Positions 19,434-28,202 of a DNA stretch of 64,000 nucleotides are shown piece after piece (positions within the stretch are counted from its first letter, which is position 1; every line of letters starts with the position of its first letter). Origin of the DNA: Zymobacter sp047495495 (GTDB lineage: Bacteria > Pseudomonadota > Gammaproteobacteria > Pseudomonadales > Halomonadaceae). The notes below the pieces were generated by a model, which was not told the origin of the DNA, searched no databases, and was given only the letters and a program-made list of their open reading frames with translations. Both the position numbers and the translations under genes were made by a program. The stretch covers positions 806,001 to 870,000 of the forward strand of contig NZ_CP179930.1 of assembly GCF_047495495.1 (NCBI RefSeq), in the 5' to 3' direction.

Positions 19434-20351
19434 TCATGGCAGCTGAATACCGTCTAGCTCTTCGGAGGAGGTTTTGCGAGCGATCTGCAGGAACGCCTTC
19501 ATCCAAGGCTGTTCGCGCTGTTCCTGACGAATAGCGGCGTACAGCGTGCTCCAGATGCCTTGTTCGCCCAGCTTCAGTGCCTTGACGTACTGGCGGTTGA
19601 GGTATTCGGTGAGGGCCCAGTTCGGTAGCGCGCAGACGCCACGGCCGCTGGCTACCAACTGCACCATCATCATGGTGAGTTCGGCGGTGCGTACTTCGTC
19701 CGGGTAGACGCCTGCGGGCGTCATGAACTTGCTGAAGACATCCAATCGTGAATGTTCGACGGGGTAGGTGATGAGTACCTGCTCGCGAAGATCTTCCGGT
19801 GCCACCCATGCGCGTTTTGCCAGAGGATGGTCTTGGGCGACGGCCAGCAGGCTCTCGTAGCGGAACAGCGGGATGTATTCAATGCCGTCCAGTGGCTGCG
19901 GGTCAGAGGTGATGACCAGATCGAGCTGTTCACGCAGGAGTGACGTGAGGGGTTCGAAGACATTGCTACCCATCAGGTCGACTTCGACATCGGGCCATTG
20001 CTGGCGATAGTGATCCAGTGTCGGCATCAGCCACTGGTAACAGCTGTGGCACTCGATCGCCATGTGAAGACGTGCTTCATGGCGTCGCATCAGACGGTCG
20101 ATGTCGCGTTCGGCGAGGCGGATCTGCGGCAGTACCTGATCGGCCAGTACGAGTAAGCGCTGGCCAACGGGACTGAATTGGATGGGACGCGTCTTGCGTT
20201 TGAACAGCGTACCGACACGCCCCTCCAGCTCCTTGAGCTGGTGGGAGAGGGCCGACTGGGTCAGATGCACCCGTTCGGCGGCCTCTACCAGTGATCCGCT
20301 GTCACGCAGGGCGACCAGAGTGCGCAAATGTCTGATTTCGAGGCGTGGCAT
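19434..20351 (-). CDS. metR: LysR-type regulator MetR
   Basis: Homocysteine-responsive activator of metE and related genes. 305 residues with an N-terminal winged helix ('LVALRDSGSLVEAAERVHLTQSALSHQLK', residues 12-40) and a LysR substrate-binding domain. 'MAIECHSCYQWLMPTLDHYR' matches the MetR effector domain start. It is divergent from metE across 155 bases that contain a MetR-type operator overlapping the metR start, so autoregulation is likely. Confidence 0.93.
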   Translation of the reverse strand: MPRLEIRHLRTLVALRDSGSLVEAAERVHLTQSALSHQLKELEGRVGTLFKRKTRPIQFSPVGQRLLVLADQVLPQIRLAERDIDRLMRRHEARLHMAIECHSCYQWLMPTLDHYRQQWPDVEVDLMGSNVFEPLTSLLREQLDLVITSDPQPLDGIEYIPLFRYESLLAVAQDHPLAKRAWVAPEDLREQVLITYPVEHSRLDVFSKFMTPAGVYPDEVRTAELTMMMVQLVASGRGVCALPNWALTEYLNRQYVKALKLGEQGIWSTLYAAIRQEQREQPWMKAFLQIARKTSSEELDGIQLP

Positions 20352-20363
20352 GAATTATATTCA
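20351..20363. promoter_or_regulatory. MetR-type operator
   Basis: TGAATTATATTCA matches TGAA-N5-TTCA exactly. It overlaps the metR start codon. A degenerate second half-match (TGAA-N5-TGAG) begins at 20373, two helical turns away, nearer metE. Confidence 0.7.
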
Positions 20364-20506
20364 CTCAAATGATGAAATTTATGAGTTTGATTCAATCTCG
20401 AATGCAAAGGAGACTGAATCCATAAGCAGAGGCCGACACACAGAGCTGTTTACGGCTCTCGACCATCCATCGCTTTCCCTTTTCTCTACACACAGGATAC
20501 AGGTAC

Positions 20507-22798
20507 ATGACCGTTACGGCACATACTCTTGGTTATCCGCGCATTGGGGCACAGCGCGAACTGAAAAAAGCTCAGGAAGGTTACTGGCAGGGTGATGTTT
20601 CCGCTGATGCACTGGAAGCCACCGCACGTGAACTGCGTGCTCGCCACTGGAACGACCAGAAACAGGCCGGTCTTGAGTTTGTCACTGTCGGCGACTTCGC
20701 CTTCTACGATCACGTTCTCAATATCACTGCGCTGATTGGTGCCGTTCCTGCGCGTTTCGAGCACAAAGCCGGAACAGCAGTCGACCTCGACACCTATTTC
20801 CGCATGGCTCGTGGCCGTGCGCCGAGCGGCAAGCCGGCCGCCGCTTGCGGGATGACCAAATTCTTCGGTACCAACTACCACTACATGGTGCCGGAACTGG
20901 AAGACGGTCAGACCTTCAGCCTCAGCAGTACTCGCCTGTTTGATGAAGTGCAGGAAGCGCTGGACCTGGGCCACAACGTCAAGGTCAGCTTGATCGGTCC
21001 GGTCACTTATCTGTGGCTGGCACGTGCTACCGGTAAAGCTTCCCGTCTTGACTACCTCGACCAGCTGGTGGCGCTGTACGGTGAAGTACTGGCGAAACTG
21101 AAAGCGCAGGGCGTTGAATGGGTTCAGCTCGACGAACCGCTGCTGGTTCAGGAAATTCCGGCTGAATGGGCGCAGGCCGTACAGAAAGCCTACACCGCGC
21201 TGAAAGGCAAGGGCCCGCGCATTCTGCTGGCGACCTACTTCGGTGCCGTACAGCAGCTGGCGAAATGGGTAGCTGAACTGCCGGTTGACGGTGTTCACCT
21301 TGACCTCGTATTTGGTAAAGGCCAAGACGCTGATTACCTGAACGCATGGCCGCAGGACAAAGTGCTGTCTCTGGGTGTCATCGACGGCCGTAACATCTGG
21401 CGCAAAGATACCAAGGCGGCAGCTGCCGCGCTGGAAAAAGCGCACACCGCACTGGGCGATCGTCTGTGGGTTGCAGGTAGCAGCTCTCTGCTGCACACGC
21501 CGGTCGATCTGTCCTTTGAAACCGACCTGCCGGACTATCTGGCACCGTGGCTGGCCTTTGCACGCCAGAAGCTGGATGAAATCGCACTGGTTTCCCGTCT
21601 GGTCGATGGCAGTGCCAGCGATGCTGACAAAGCCGCCGCTGAAGATGCAGCCAAGGCCGTTGCCGATCGCGCTGCCTCCACGATCGTTCACCGCACACAC
21701 GTGGCCGACCGTCTGAAAGCTGTCAAAGACAGCGATTACGACCGTCAGCACCCGTATGCGGAACGTGCTAAAGCACAGCGTGCACGCTTCAACCTGCCGC
21801 TGCTGCCGACGACCACTATCGGTTCCTTCCCGCAGACGCAGGAAATCCGTGCCGCACGTCGTCAGTTCAAACGTGGCGAGCTGGATCAGGCGGGCTACGA
21901 AGAGCAGATGAAGGCTCAGATCGCCGATGCGGTTAAACGCCAAGAAGAATACGGCATCGACGTACTGGTGCACGGTGAAGCCGAACGTAACGACATGGTC
22001 GAGTACTTCGGTGAGCAGCTCGACGGTTTCGCCTTCACGCGCAACGGTTGGGTTCAGAGCTACGGTTCTCGCTGCGTTAAGCCGCCGATCATCTTTGGTG
22101 ACGTCGAACGCCCGCAGCCGATGACGGTACGCTGGAGCCAGTACGCTCAGTCGCTGACCGACAAACCGATGAAAGGCATGCTGACCGGTCCTGTTACGGT
22201 TCTGCAGTGGTCCTTCGTCCGTGACGACCAGCCGCGCGAAGTCACTTGCCGCCAGATCGCTCTGGCCCTGCGTGACGAAGTGGTCGACCTTGAGAAAGCC
22301 GGTATCGGCATCATCCAGATCGATGAACCTGCCGTTCGCGAAGGTTTGCCGCTGCAGCGCAGTGCATGGGACGCGTACCTGAAATGGGCCGTAGGCTGCT
22401 TCCGTCTGTCCGCTGCTGGCGTACAGGACGAAACGCAGATCCACACCCACATGTGCTACTCCGAGTTCAATGACATCATTGAATCCATCGCTGCACTGGA
22501 TGCCGACGTCATCACCATCGAGACTTCTCGTTCGCACATGGTGCTGCTGGAAGCGTTCCGTAGCTTCGAATACCCGAACGAAATCGGCCCGGGCGTCTAC
22601 GACATCCACTCGCCGAACATCCCGAGTGTCGAAGCGATCGTTGATCTGCTCGACAAAGCAGCGCAGTACATTCCGGTCGAACGTCTGTGGGTCAACCCAG
22701 ACTGCGGTCTGAAAACGCGTCGCTGGGAAGAAGTTGATCCGGCACTGCACAACATGGTGGCTGCTGCTCGCCAGCTGCGCGCTCGCTACCAGAAGTAA
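20507..22798 (+). CDS. metE: Cobalamin-independent methionine synthase MetE
   Basis: Transfers methyl from 5-methyl-tetrahydropteroyl-triglutamate to homocysteine without B12. 763 residues with the duplicated TIM-barrel architecture. Zinc ligands are visible as His and Cys in 'IHTHMCYSEF' (near 648-650) and Cys in 'NPDCGLKTR' (near 732). The N-terminus 'TLGYPRIGAQRELKKAQEGYW' is the family signature. It is divergent from metR, its probable activator. Confidence 0.97.
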   Translation: MTVTAHTLGYPRIGAQRELKKAQEGYWQGDVSADALEATARELRARHWNDQKQAGLEFVTVGDFAFYDHVLNITALIGAVPARFEHKAGTAVDLDTYFRMARGRAPSGKPAAACGMTKFFGTNYHYMVPELEDGQTFSLSSTRLFDEVQEALDLGHNVKVSLIGPVTYLWLARATGKASRLDYLDQLVALYGEVLAKLKAQGVEWVQLDEPLLVQEIPAEWAQAVQKAYTALKGKGPRILLATYFGAVQQLAKWVAELPVDGVHLDLVFGKGQDADYLNAWPQDKVLSLGVIDGRNIWRKDTKAAAAALEKAHTALGDRLWVAGSSSLLHTPVDLSFETDLPDYLAPWLAFARQKLDEIALVSRLVDGSASDADKAAAEDAAKAVADRAASTIVHRTHVADRLKAVKDSDYDRQHPYAERAKAQRARFNLPLLPTTTIGSFPQTQEIRAARRQFKRGELDQAGYEEQMKAQIADAVKRQEEYGIDVLVHGEAERNDMVEYFGEQLDGFAFTRNGWVQSYGSRCVKPPIIFGDVERPQPMTVRWSQYAQSLTDKPMKGMLTGPVTVLQWSFVRDDQPREVTCRQIALALRDEVVDLEKAGIGIIQIDEPAVREGLPLQRSAWDAYLKWAVGCFRLSAAGVQDETQIHTHMCYSEFNDIIESIAALDADVITIETSRSHMVLLEAFRSFEYPNEIGPGVYDIHSPNIPSVEAIVDLLDKAAQYIPVERLWVNPDCGLKTRRWEEVDPALHNMVAAARQLRARYQK

Positions 22799-22835
22799 GC
22801 TGTATCAGGCCCTTGCCTTTCCGGTGAAGGCCTGC

Positions 22836-22855
22836 GATCCGCAGCACTGCGGATC
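22836..22855 (+). terminator. Hairpin downstream of metE
   Basis: GATCCGCAG-CA-CTGCGGATC, a 9-base stem with a minimal loop, 38 bases after the metE stop. There is no U-tract. Confidence 0.35.
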
Positions 22856-22990
22856 CCCGAACAATCGATAATCCGTTAACGCATGAACGGCGCTTGATAA
22901 GCAGGCAAACGATAGGCAAAGTGATCCACACGTCACTACAGTGGATATCAAGGCCACGATCGTTGCCCGCAACAACAAGGAGTGCTGTTC

Positions 22991-23431
22991 ATGCGTTATC
23001 TACATACGATGGTCCGTATCCAGGATGTCGATGCCTCCCTCCATTTCTATTGCGACCTGCTGGGTCTGCGCGAAATGCGCCGCGTCGATAACGACAAAGG
23101 ACGCTTCACGCTGATCTTTCTGGCCGCTCCACACGATGAAGTCCGCTCGTCTTCCGAGCGCGCTCCCGAACTCGAACTGACCTGGAACTGGGACCCCGAA
23201 ACCTACAGCGGTGGTCGCAACTTTGGTCATCTGGCTTACGAAACCGATGATATCTATACCCTCTGTCAGCGTCTAATGGACGATGGTGTTGTGATCAATC
23301 GGCCGCCCCGTGATGGGCATATGGCCTTCGTCAAATCTCCAGATGGCATCTCCATCGAACTGCTGCAGAAAGGCGAAGCGCTCGCGCCTGCTGAACCGTG
23401 GAGCAGCATGGAAAATCAGGGCAGCTGGTAA
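22991..23431 (+). CDS. gloA: Lactoylglutathione lyase (glyoxalase I)
   Basis: Isomerises the methylglyoxal-glutathione hemithioacetal to S-lactoylglutathione. 146 residues from the ATG at 22991 (AAGGAG at 22977-22982). All four metal ligands of the family are present: H5, E62, H80 and E123. It lacks the extra loops of Zn-type enzymes, so a Ni/Co-type enzyme as in E. coli is likely. Confidence 0.92.
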   Translation: MRYLHTMVRIQDVDASLHFYCDLLGLREMRRVDNDKGRFTLIFLAAPHDEVRSSSERAPELELTWNWDPETYSGGRNFGHLAYETDDIYTLCQRLMDDGVVINRPPRDGHMAFVKSPDGISIELLQKGEALAPAEPWSSMENQGSW

Positions 23432-23650
23432 GTTGCCCCGCGTGTTGCCCACGCCGCTATACATCCTTCATGCACTGATGTCCACATCGATGTGAAGGGT
23501 GTTTTCCTCCGCGTGAACATTCCTCATTCAGCGGTGTTTGCGCTCCGATGCCGTTGCCGATGCTGCTAGACTGGGGGACACCTTGCCGCAGACCTGCATG
23601 GGCGCAATGGAAAGGGAACTCTTCCGCAGGAACACCACAAGGGACATTTG

Positions 23651-24895
23651 ATGCATCAAGAACGCGATACCGTTGACGTTGCAGTGATCGGGGCGGGAAC
23701 GGTAGGGCTCAGCGCTGCGCTGGCGCTGCTGGTTCAGGGGTTGTCCGTTGCCGTCATTGATCCACGGCCTGCTGCCTCGCTGCAAGATTCCGAATACGAC
23801 GGGCGCGATGTGGCCTTATCTAACGGTATTCTGGACTGGCTTGATACATTGGGAGCGTTGGATGGACTCGCTGACGGTGAGCGTTCTCCTATCCGCGGCG
23901 CGCGCGTTAGTGATCTAGAAGTGTCTCGCTCGCTGTCGTTTGGACCGGTACCGGGGGCGGACCGAGTGGGGGAGTTCATCCCTGAACATCGTCTGCGTGA
24001 TGAGCTGTTCACCTTGGTGACTCGGCAGGCCGGTTTTCAGCCGTTACTGGAGCGTCGCTTGAGCGGTGTCCGCATGCTGTCCGATCGCGTTCAGCTGACG
24101 CTTGATGATGGACGTTCGCTGGATGCCCGCTTGCTGGTGGCCGCTGATGGTCGCGGTTCCAAAACGCGTTCGCTCGTCAATATCAGCCACCGTACAGATG
24201 ACCAAGGGTTCGACATGCTGTGCTGTCGAGTGAAGCACTCTGAGCCCCACGATGGTTGGACGCTACAGCAGTTCGATAATGGCGGTAGCATTGCTACGCT
24301 GCCGTTGCAGGGGCAGCAGACATCGCTGGCCTTGATGCTGAAACCTGTCGATGCCGATCGCGTGATGATGATGGATGAAGGGACTCTGCGCGCCTATCTG
24401 GATACACGCCTGCAAGGGCGACTGGGGGATATCGCACTGACGTCGTCGCGCTACCGCGTGCCGCTCAGCGGTAGCTATGCTGATCGCTTTCACGCTGAAC
24501 GTACCATTCTGCTGGGGGATGCCGCCGTCGGCATGCTGCCGATCACGGCGCATGGACTGAACCTAGGGCTGATGGGGGCGCGTTCGCTGGCGGCCGAGGT
24601 CGCTGTGGCCTGCCAGAACGGTGATGATATCGGAGGCGATAGTGTGGTGGCGACCGTAGCACGTCGCGCTCAGCTGACCGCCCGCCCGCTGTATCTGGCG
24701 ACGCAGGAGATCGCTCGACTGTTCACTCAGCGCGATGCGATATCGCGCAAGTTGCGCTATCTGGCGATGACGGTCAGCCATCCCTTCCAGCATTTTGTGG
24801 GGCTGAACTGTGAGCAGCGCGACGCGCGCTCCGTGCCCTGGATCGGTGCCTTAAAGGAAGCGCTGCCGCTCTGGAAGCGCTCACGTCCGGCCTAG
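23651..24895 (+). CDS. ubiM: FAD-dependent ubiquinone hydroxylase, UbiM-type
   Basis: Flavoprotein monooxygenase of the UbiH/UbiF/UbiM family, 414 residues. The N-terminal dinucleotide fold is 'VAVIGAGTVGLSAALAL'. The second FAD motif is 'LLVAADGRGS', and the GD-type motif is 'LLGDAAVGMLPITAHGLNLGL', which I associate with UbiM more than UbiH/F. It would hydroxylate a ring carbon of a ubiquinone precursor at the membrane. The ATG at 23651 follows AAGGGA. It is monocistronic and followed by a good terminator. Confidence 0.72.
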   Translation: MHQERDTVDVAVIGAGTVGLSAALALLVQGLSVAVIDPRPAASLQDSEYDGRDVALSNGILDWLDTLGALDGLADGERSPIRGARVSDLEVSRSLSFGPVPGADRVGEFIPEHRLRDELFTLVTRQAGFQPLLERRLSGVRMLSDRVQLTLDDGRSLDARLLVAADGRGSKTRSLVNISHRTDDQGFDMLCCRVKHSEPHDGWTLQQFDNGGSIATLPLQGQQTSLALMLKPVDADRVMMMDEGTLRAYLDTRLQGRLGDIALTSSRYRVPLSGSYADRFHAERTILLGDAAVGMLPITAHGLNLGLMGARSLAAEVAVACQNGDDIGGDSVVATVARRAQLTARPLYLATQEIARLFTQRDAISRKLRYLAMTVSHPFQHFVGLNCEQRDARSVPWIGALKEALPLWKRSRPA

Positions 24896-24997
24896 TGCCC
24901 AGTATCGCGTTGTGTTACCCCGGCCATTGCGAATAGTGCTCTAGGCCATATCATTGCTGATCGTTATTATCGACGTTAATGGCCGCTCGCCATACAG

Positions 24998-25033
24998 AAA
25001 GCCCTTTCTTATTCGCCGTAAGAGGGGGCTTTT
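24998..25033 (+). terminator. Rho-independent terminator
   Basis: AAAGCCC ... GGGCTTT with an inner CTTA/TAAG pairing and a TTCGCCG loop, ending in TTTT. It lies about 100 bases after the UbiM-type gene. Confidence 0.7.
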
Positions 25034-25110
25034 CGTAGGAGCCAGATGCGATGGTTCATGGCCTCAGCGGATGCCGCGACGGAATCATGGTGCGCAGCAG
25101 GTACGCAGTG

Positions 25111-25842
25111 TCATATGAAGAGTAGGGCCACGATATGAGAGAAGATATGGACAAGGGCTACACCGTACAGCGTCGATCGCAGCGAAATACCGCTCATTCT
25201 TAGCAGGGTAGCAAACAGTACATTGATGGCTGTAAAGGCTGCATGGGTAAGCACCATGTAGGCCAGATACTTATTAAATGCTAGCAGGGAGTAGACCCTG
25301 ATGGCAGGTAAGGCAAAGACAATGAACAGAAAGGCCCCTGACGCGGCCATCATCGAACGCTTCCCCCCTTGTTGGGCGATCGATAGGCAGGGACCGCACA
25401 GTGCTGCCACCATTGGCAGCTGTAGAAGCGCTATCAGAATAATATGGCTGCAGGGCTCATGACCGTAGTGATTGGGGGTCAGCAGGGTCAGTGTAGCTAT
25501 CGCCGCAAAAAAGGCCGCCAGCAAGGCGAAGATAAGCGTGATGCTGCCTCTAAACAGCATCAGATCTTTCTCATTTAGCGGAAGTTTCATGATGATGATC
25601 TGATGGAAATAGTACAGCCCTAGCAATTGCATCAGCGGTGCAACGATTATGATGCCGTTGGAAAATGCCATCAGCCATGCAAATAGCGGATAGAATATCG
25701 GCGTGTGGTTGACCAGAATGTCATAGATATCTCTGCTCAGCAGCATACTGTGCCAGGGCAGCAGGTAGTACATCGCACCACCGAGCACGATGCTGATCAG
25801 TGCCCACTTGAATGAGTGACGGGATGCAGTGTTCGACGTCAT
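25111..25842 (-). CDS. Orphan integral membrane protein
   Basis: 243 residues, about six hydrophobic segments (around 14-30, 48-75, 95-120, 130-150, 165-190, 200-240). No family is recognised. A good AGAGGGGA lies 8 bases before the ATG, and the codon use looks ordinary for a real gene. It is alone: convergent with the UbiM-type gene, and about 330 bases from tatC on the same strand. No catalytic motif is visible. Confidence 0.65.
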   Translation of the reverse strand: MTSNTASRHSFKWALISIVLGGAMYYLLPWHSMLLSRDIYDILVNHTPIFYPLFAWLMAFSNGIIIVAPLMQLLGLYYFHQIIIMKLPLNEKDLMLFRGSITLIFALLAAFFAAIATLTLLTPNHYGHEPCSHIILIALLQLPMVAALCGPCLSIAQQGGKRSMMAASGAFLFIVFALPAIRVYSLLAFNKYLAYMVLTHAAFTAINVLFATLLRMSGISLRSTLYGVALVHIFSHIVALLFI

Positions 25843-26173
25843 TTATTTTCCCCTCTTTTGATTCAAAATAATCCCTATGTTACGGGCGCCGTATAGGCCT
25901 CCGTACTGTTGTCGTGTGCGAATAGTGCCAGATAATGGTGTTCTTCGGCGAGCAATGGACTGATTTTGCTGGAGATGAAAGGGGGGCGTGCGTAAGCCAT
26001 GATGCAGGATGTCGTGCGTGATGAACGGTGTTAAGCATTGGCGTTGCGTTCAAGACGGCTCACGCGGGAAGACGGGGTGGGGCAAGATTAGGTGGGCGAG
26101 TGAGGATAACGTGGGAAGATGGGCAGCGGGGCGGAGATATCAGCTCCCGCTACCGTATGGCATGGGCGATGCG
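25843..26173. other. Intergenic region downstream of tatC
   Basis: 331 bases with G-rich stretches and no supported gene; it should hold the promoter of the minus-strand membrane protein. No clear terminator hairpin for the tat operon was found. Confidence 0.4.
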
Positions 26174-26971
26174 CTAGTCGTCTGCCTGTGCATCCTCTTC
26201 ATCATCGGGTGATGACTGACGCCGACTGACCAAGCGGCCAAACAGCAGGCCGGCTTCGAACAGTACCCACATGGGAACAGCCAGCATGCACTGTGAGAGC
26301 ACATCGGGGGGCGTAAACAGCATGCCGATCACAAAGCAGCCGATGACCACGTAGCCACGTTTCTTACTCAGGGTGTCGACGCTCACGATGCCGGTCATCA
26401 CCAGCAGAACCGTGGCGACAGGCACTTCGAACGCAACGCCGAACGCGATGAACAGCTTCACGACGAAAGAGAGATAGGCGTCAATGTCCGTCATCATTTC
26501 AACGTGTGCGGGCACGGTGCCCGTGAAGAAATGGAACAGCACGGGGAAGACGACGTAATAGGCAAAGGCCATGCCTAGATAGAACAGCAGTACGCTGGAG
26601 ACCAGCAGCGGCAGCGCCAGCCGTTTTTCCTTGCGGTACAGGCCGGGCGCGACGAAGCCCCAGATTTGATAGAGCAGGAAAGGCACCGTGATTACGATGG
26701 CCGTCAGTACGGTCAGGCGAAACGGGGCAAGAAACGGTGATGCCACTTCCGTGGCGATCATGCGTGTGCCCTGCGGCATCATGCGGATAAGCGGCTCGGA
26801 TACGAACTCGTAAAGTCGGTTGGAGAACGGGTAGAGCGCGAGGAAAACGACTACGATCGACAGTGCGCAGCGAATCAGTCGTTTGCGCAGTTCAATCAGG
26901 TGTTCGATTAGCGGGGCGCGCAGGCCACCGTTTTCATCGTCGGGCGCAGAGGAAGGCGCTTCATGAGTCAT
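26174..26971 (-). CDS. tatC: Twin-arginine translocase subunit TatC
   Basis: Six-span receptor that, with TatB, binds RR signal peptides of folded proteins. The ATG at 26971 (AAGGAA 5 bases upstream) gives 265 residues; the frame is open further but without similarity. Family motifs: 'LIEHLIELRKRLIR', 'SPFLAPFRL', 'YQIWGFVAPGLYRKEKR', 'AFGVAFEVPV' and 'FTPPDVLSQ'. It overlaps tatB by 11 bases. Confidence 0.96.
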   Translation of the reverse strand: MTHEAPSSAPDDENGGLRAPLIEHLIELRKRLIRCALSIVVVFLALYPFSNRLYEFVSEPLIRMMPQGTRMIATEVASPFLAPFRLTVLTAIVITVPFLLYQIWGFVAPGLYRKEKRLALPLLVSSVLLFYLGMAFAYYVVFPVLFHFFTGTVPAHVEMMTDIDAYLSFVVKLFIAFGVAFEVPVATVLLVMTGIVSVDTLSKKRGYVVIGCFVIGMLFTPPDVLSQCMLAVPMWVLFEAGLLFGRLVSRRQSSPDDEEDAQADD

Positions 26972-27470
26972 CGGCATTCCTTGTCGTGGTAGCGGCGTTG
27001 CTGTCTGAAGATGGCGTGGGGCGTAGGGCACTCGCCGCAATGCGCGGGCGCGGTGCATCCTGCACGGGTAGGGATGGTGCTGGCGTGGAGGCGGCGGGCC
27101 GCCAAGGTGCCACCTCGTCTTGCTGCGCGTAGTGATCGCGAGGCGGTGCCATCGCGGTTGATACGGGCTTCGTCGGATCAACCGTGGCATCCGTTAGGGC
27201 GTGCTGGGTGTCGCGCTGCACCTGAGCGAGGGCCTGTCGCGTCTCCTGCATCTGTTCATCCAGCAGGCGCTGATGCTCGCTCATTTCCTTGCGCAGTTCT
27301 TCTGCGTCCAGCTGTGAGGTCAGTTCCTGCTGCATCTGGGTCGCAAAGCGGCGTGCCTTGCCGATCCAGCGTCCGGCCGTTCGCGCGGCACTGGGCAGCC
27401 GCTCAGGGCCCAGTACGACCAGCGCTATCGTGCCGACGACCGCCAGTTCTGACAGGCTGAAATCCAGCAT
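26961..27470 (-). CDS. tatB: Sec-independent translocase TatB
   Basis: 169 residues: one N-terminal membrane helix ('LSELAVVGTIALVVLGPERLP'), the conserved Gly-Pro hinge, an amphipathic helix, then a long acidic/coiled region and a Pro/Ala-rich tail. It forms the receptor complex with TatC. GAGGTGA precedes the ATG. It lies 2 bases after the small TatA-position gene. Confidence 0.93.
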   Translation of the reverse strand: MLDFSLSELAVVGTIALVVLGPERLPSAARTAGRWIGKARRFATQMQQELTSQLDAEELRKEMSEHQRLLDEQMQETRQALAQVQRDTQHALTDATVDPTKPVSTAMAPPRDHYAQQDEVAPWRPAASTPAPSLPVQDAPRPRIAASALRPTPSSDSNAATTTRNADDS

Positions 27471-27472
27471 GA

Positions 27473-27658
27473 TTATTCACCTCGTTCACTATCCGATGAG
27501 CCGATGGCCGGTTCCTGCCGTGTCGTTTCGGCGGAGGCCGCTGCCTTGCGATGGCGGTTCGCTGGACGGAAGACGCGCAGCAGTCGCCACAGGGCCAGTA
27601 CGATCAGCAGGACACCTATGACCATCATGACGGAAGAAAGGGATACGCCGTTCAGCAT
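27473..27658 (-). CDS. Small TatA-position membrane protein, atypical
   Basis: 61 residues: a single N-terminal membrane helix (about 7-26), then a basic stretch 'RLLRVFRPANRHRK' and a polar tail. It sits exactly where tatA is expected, 2 bases before tatB. However, it lacks the FG-x-x-[KR]-[LI]-P hinge and the helical K-rich APH of TatA. It is either a strongly diverged TatA or a different small membrane protein that replaced it. The ribosome site is weak. Confidence 0.6.
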   Translation of the reverse strand: MLNGVSLSSVMMVIGVLLIVLALWRLLRVFRPANRHRKAAASAETTRQEPAIGSSDSERGE

Positions 27659-27772
27659 TGGGATTCTCGCAGGGACATCAAGGTGACTCGATAAAGCCTG
27701 TTCGGTCCACGGGCGCGTTCGGCGATCGGTATCGCATCATTCTGTGTGCAAGGAATGCGCCAGTGGCGGCCA

Positions 27773-28123
27773 TCAGGAGCGGGTGCGTGATGCTTTCTCT
27801 TCCAGTCCTGAGGTACCGAAACGGCGTGCCAGTTCGGCCTCGACGTCTTCAAGCCCCAGTCCGAGGTGTGAAAGCGCTACCAGAGAGTGGAACCAGACGT
27901 CGGCCGTTTCTTTGACGGCTTCAAGGCGAAGTCGTTCACGATCGGCGTCGGCCGGATGTTCGGCATCCTTGGCGGCAATGATCATCTCGGTGGCTTCTTC
28001 GCCTACTTTTTCGAGGATCTTGTTCAACCCTTTATGGTGCAGCTGCGCCACATAAGAAGAGTCGGGGGACGCGTTGCGGCGCTCTGCCAGTACCTGGCTC
28101 AGACGATCGAAAACATCACTCAT
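27773..28123 (-). CDS. hisE: Phosphoribosyl-ATP pyrophosphatase HisE
   Basis: Second step of histidine synthesis: PR-ATP to PR-AMP. 116 residues, all-alpha MazG-like fold with 'KVGEEATEMIIAAKD' and 'ETADVWFHSLVALSHLG' carrying the Mg-binding acids. In Pseudomonas relatives hisI-hisE precede tatABC; here hisI is absent between ubiB and hisE. Confidence 0.94.
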   Translation of the reverse strand: MSDVFDRLSQVLAERRNASPDSSYVAQLHHKGLNKILEKVGEEATEMIIAAKDAEHPADADRERLRLEAVKETADVWFHSLVALSHLGLGLEDVEAELARRFGTSGLEEKASRTRS

Positions 28124-28150
28124 CGGTAGACCTTGTCGTTATCGTGGCAT

Positions 28151-28174
28151 AGGCCTCGGATGTGCCCGAGGCCT
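28151..28174. other. Hairpin between ubiB and hisE
   Basis: AGGCCTCGG / CCGAGGCCT, a perfect 9-base stem with a 6-base loop. It is U-rich only on the plus-strand side, so on the minus-strand operon it is more likely an mRNA-processing hairpin. Confidence 0.45.
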
Positions 28175-28202
28175 TTCTATCATACTGCGGATGGGAATGA
28201 CG

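Noticed and set aside
26009..26212. 67-codon plus-strand frame beside tatC
   Set aside because: Overlaps the tatC 3' end antisense, with a Trp/Arg-rich chance composition and no family.
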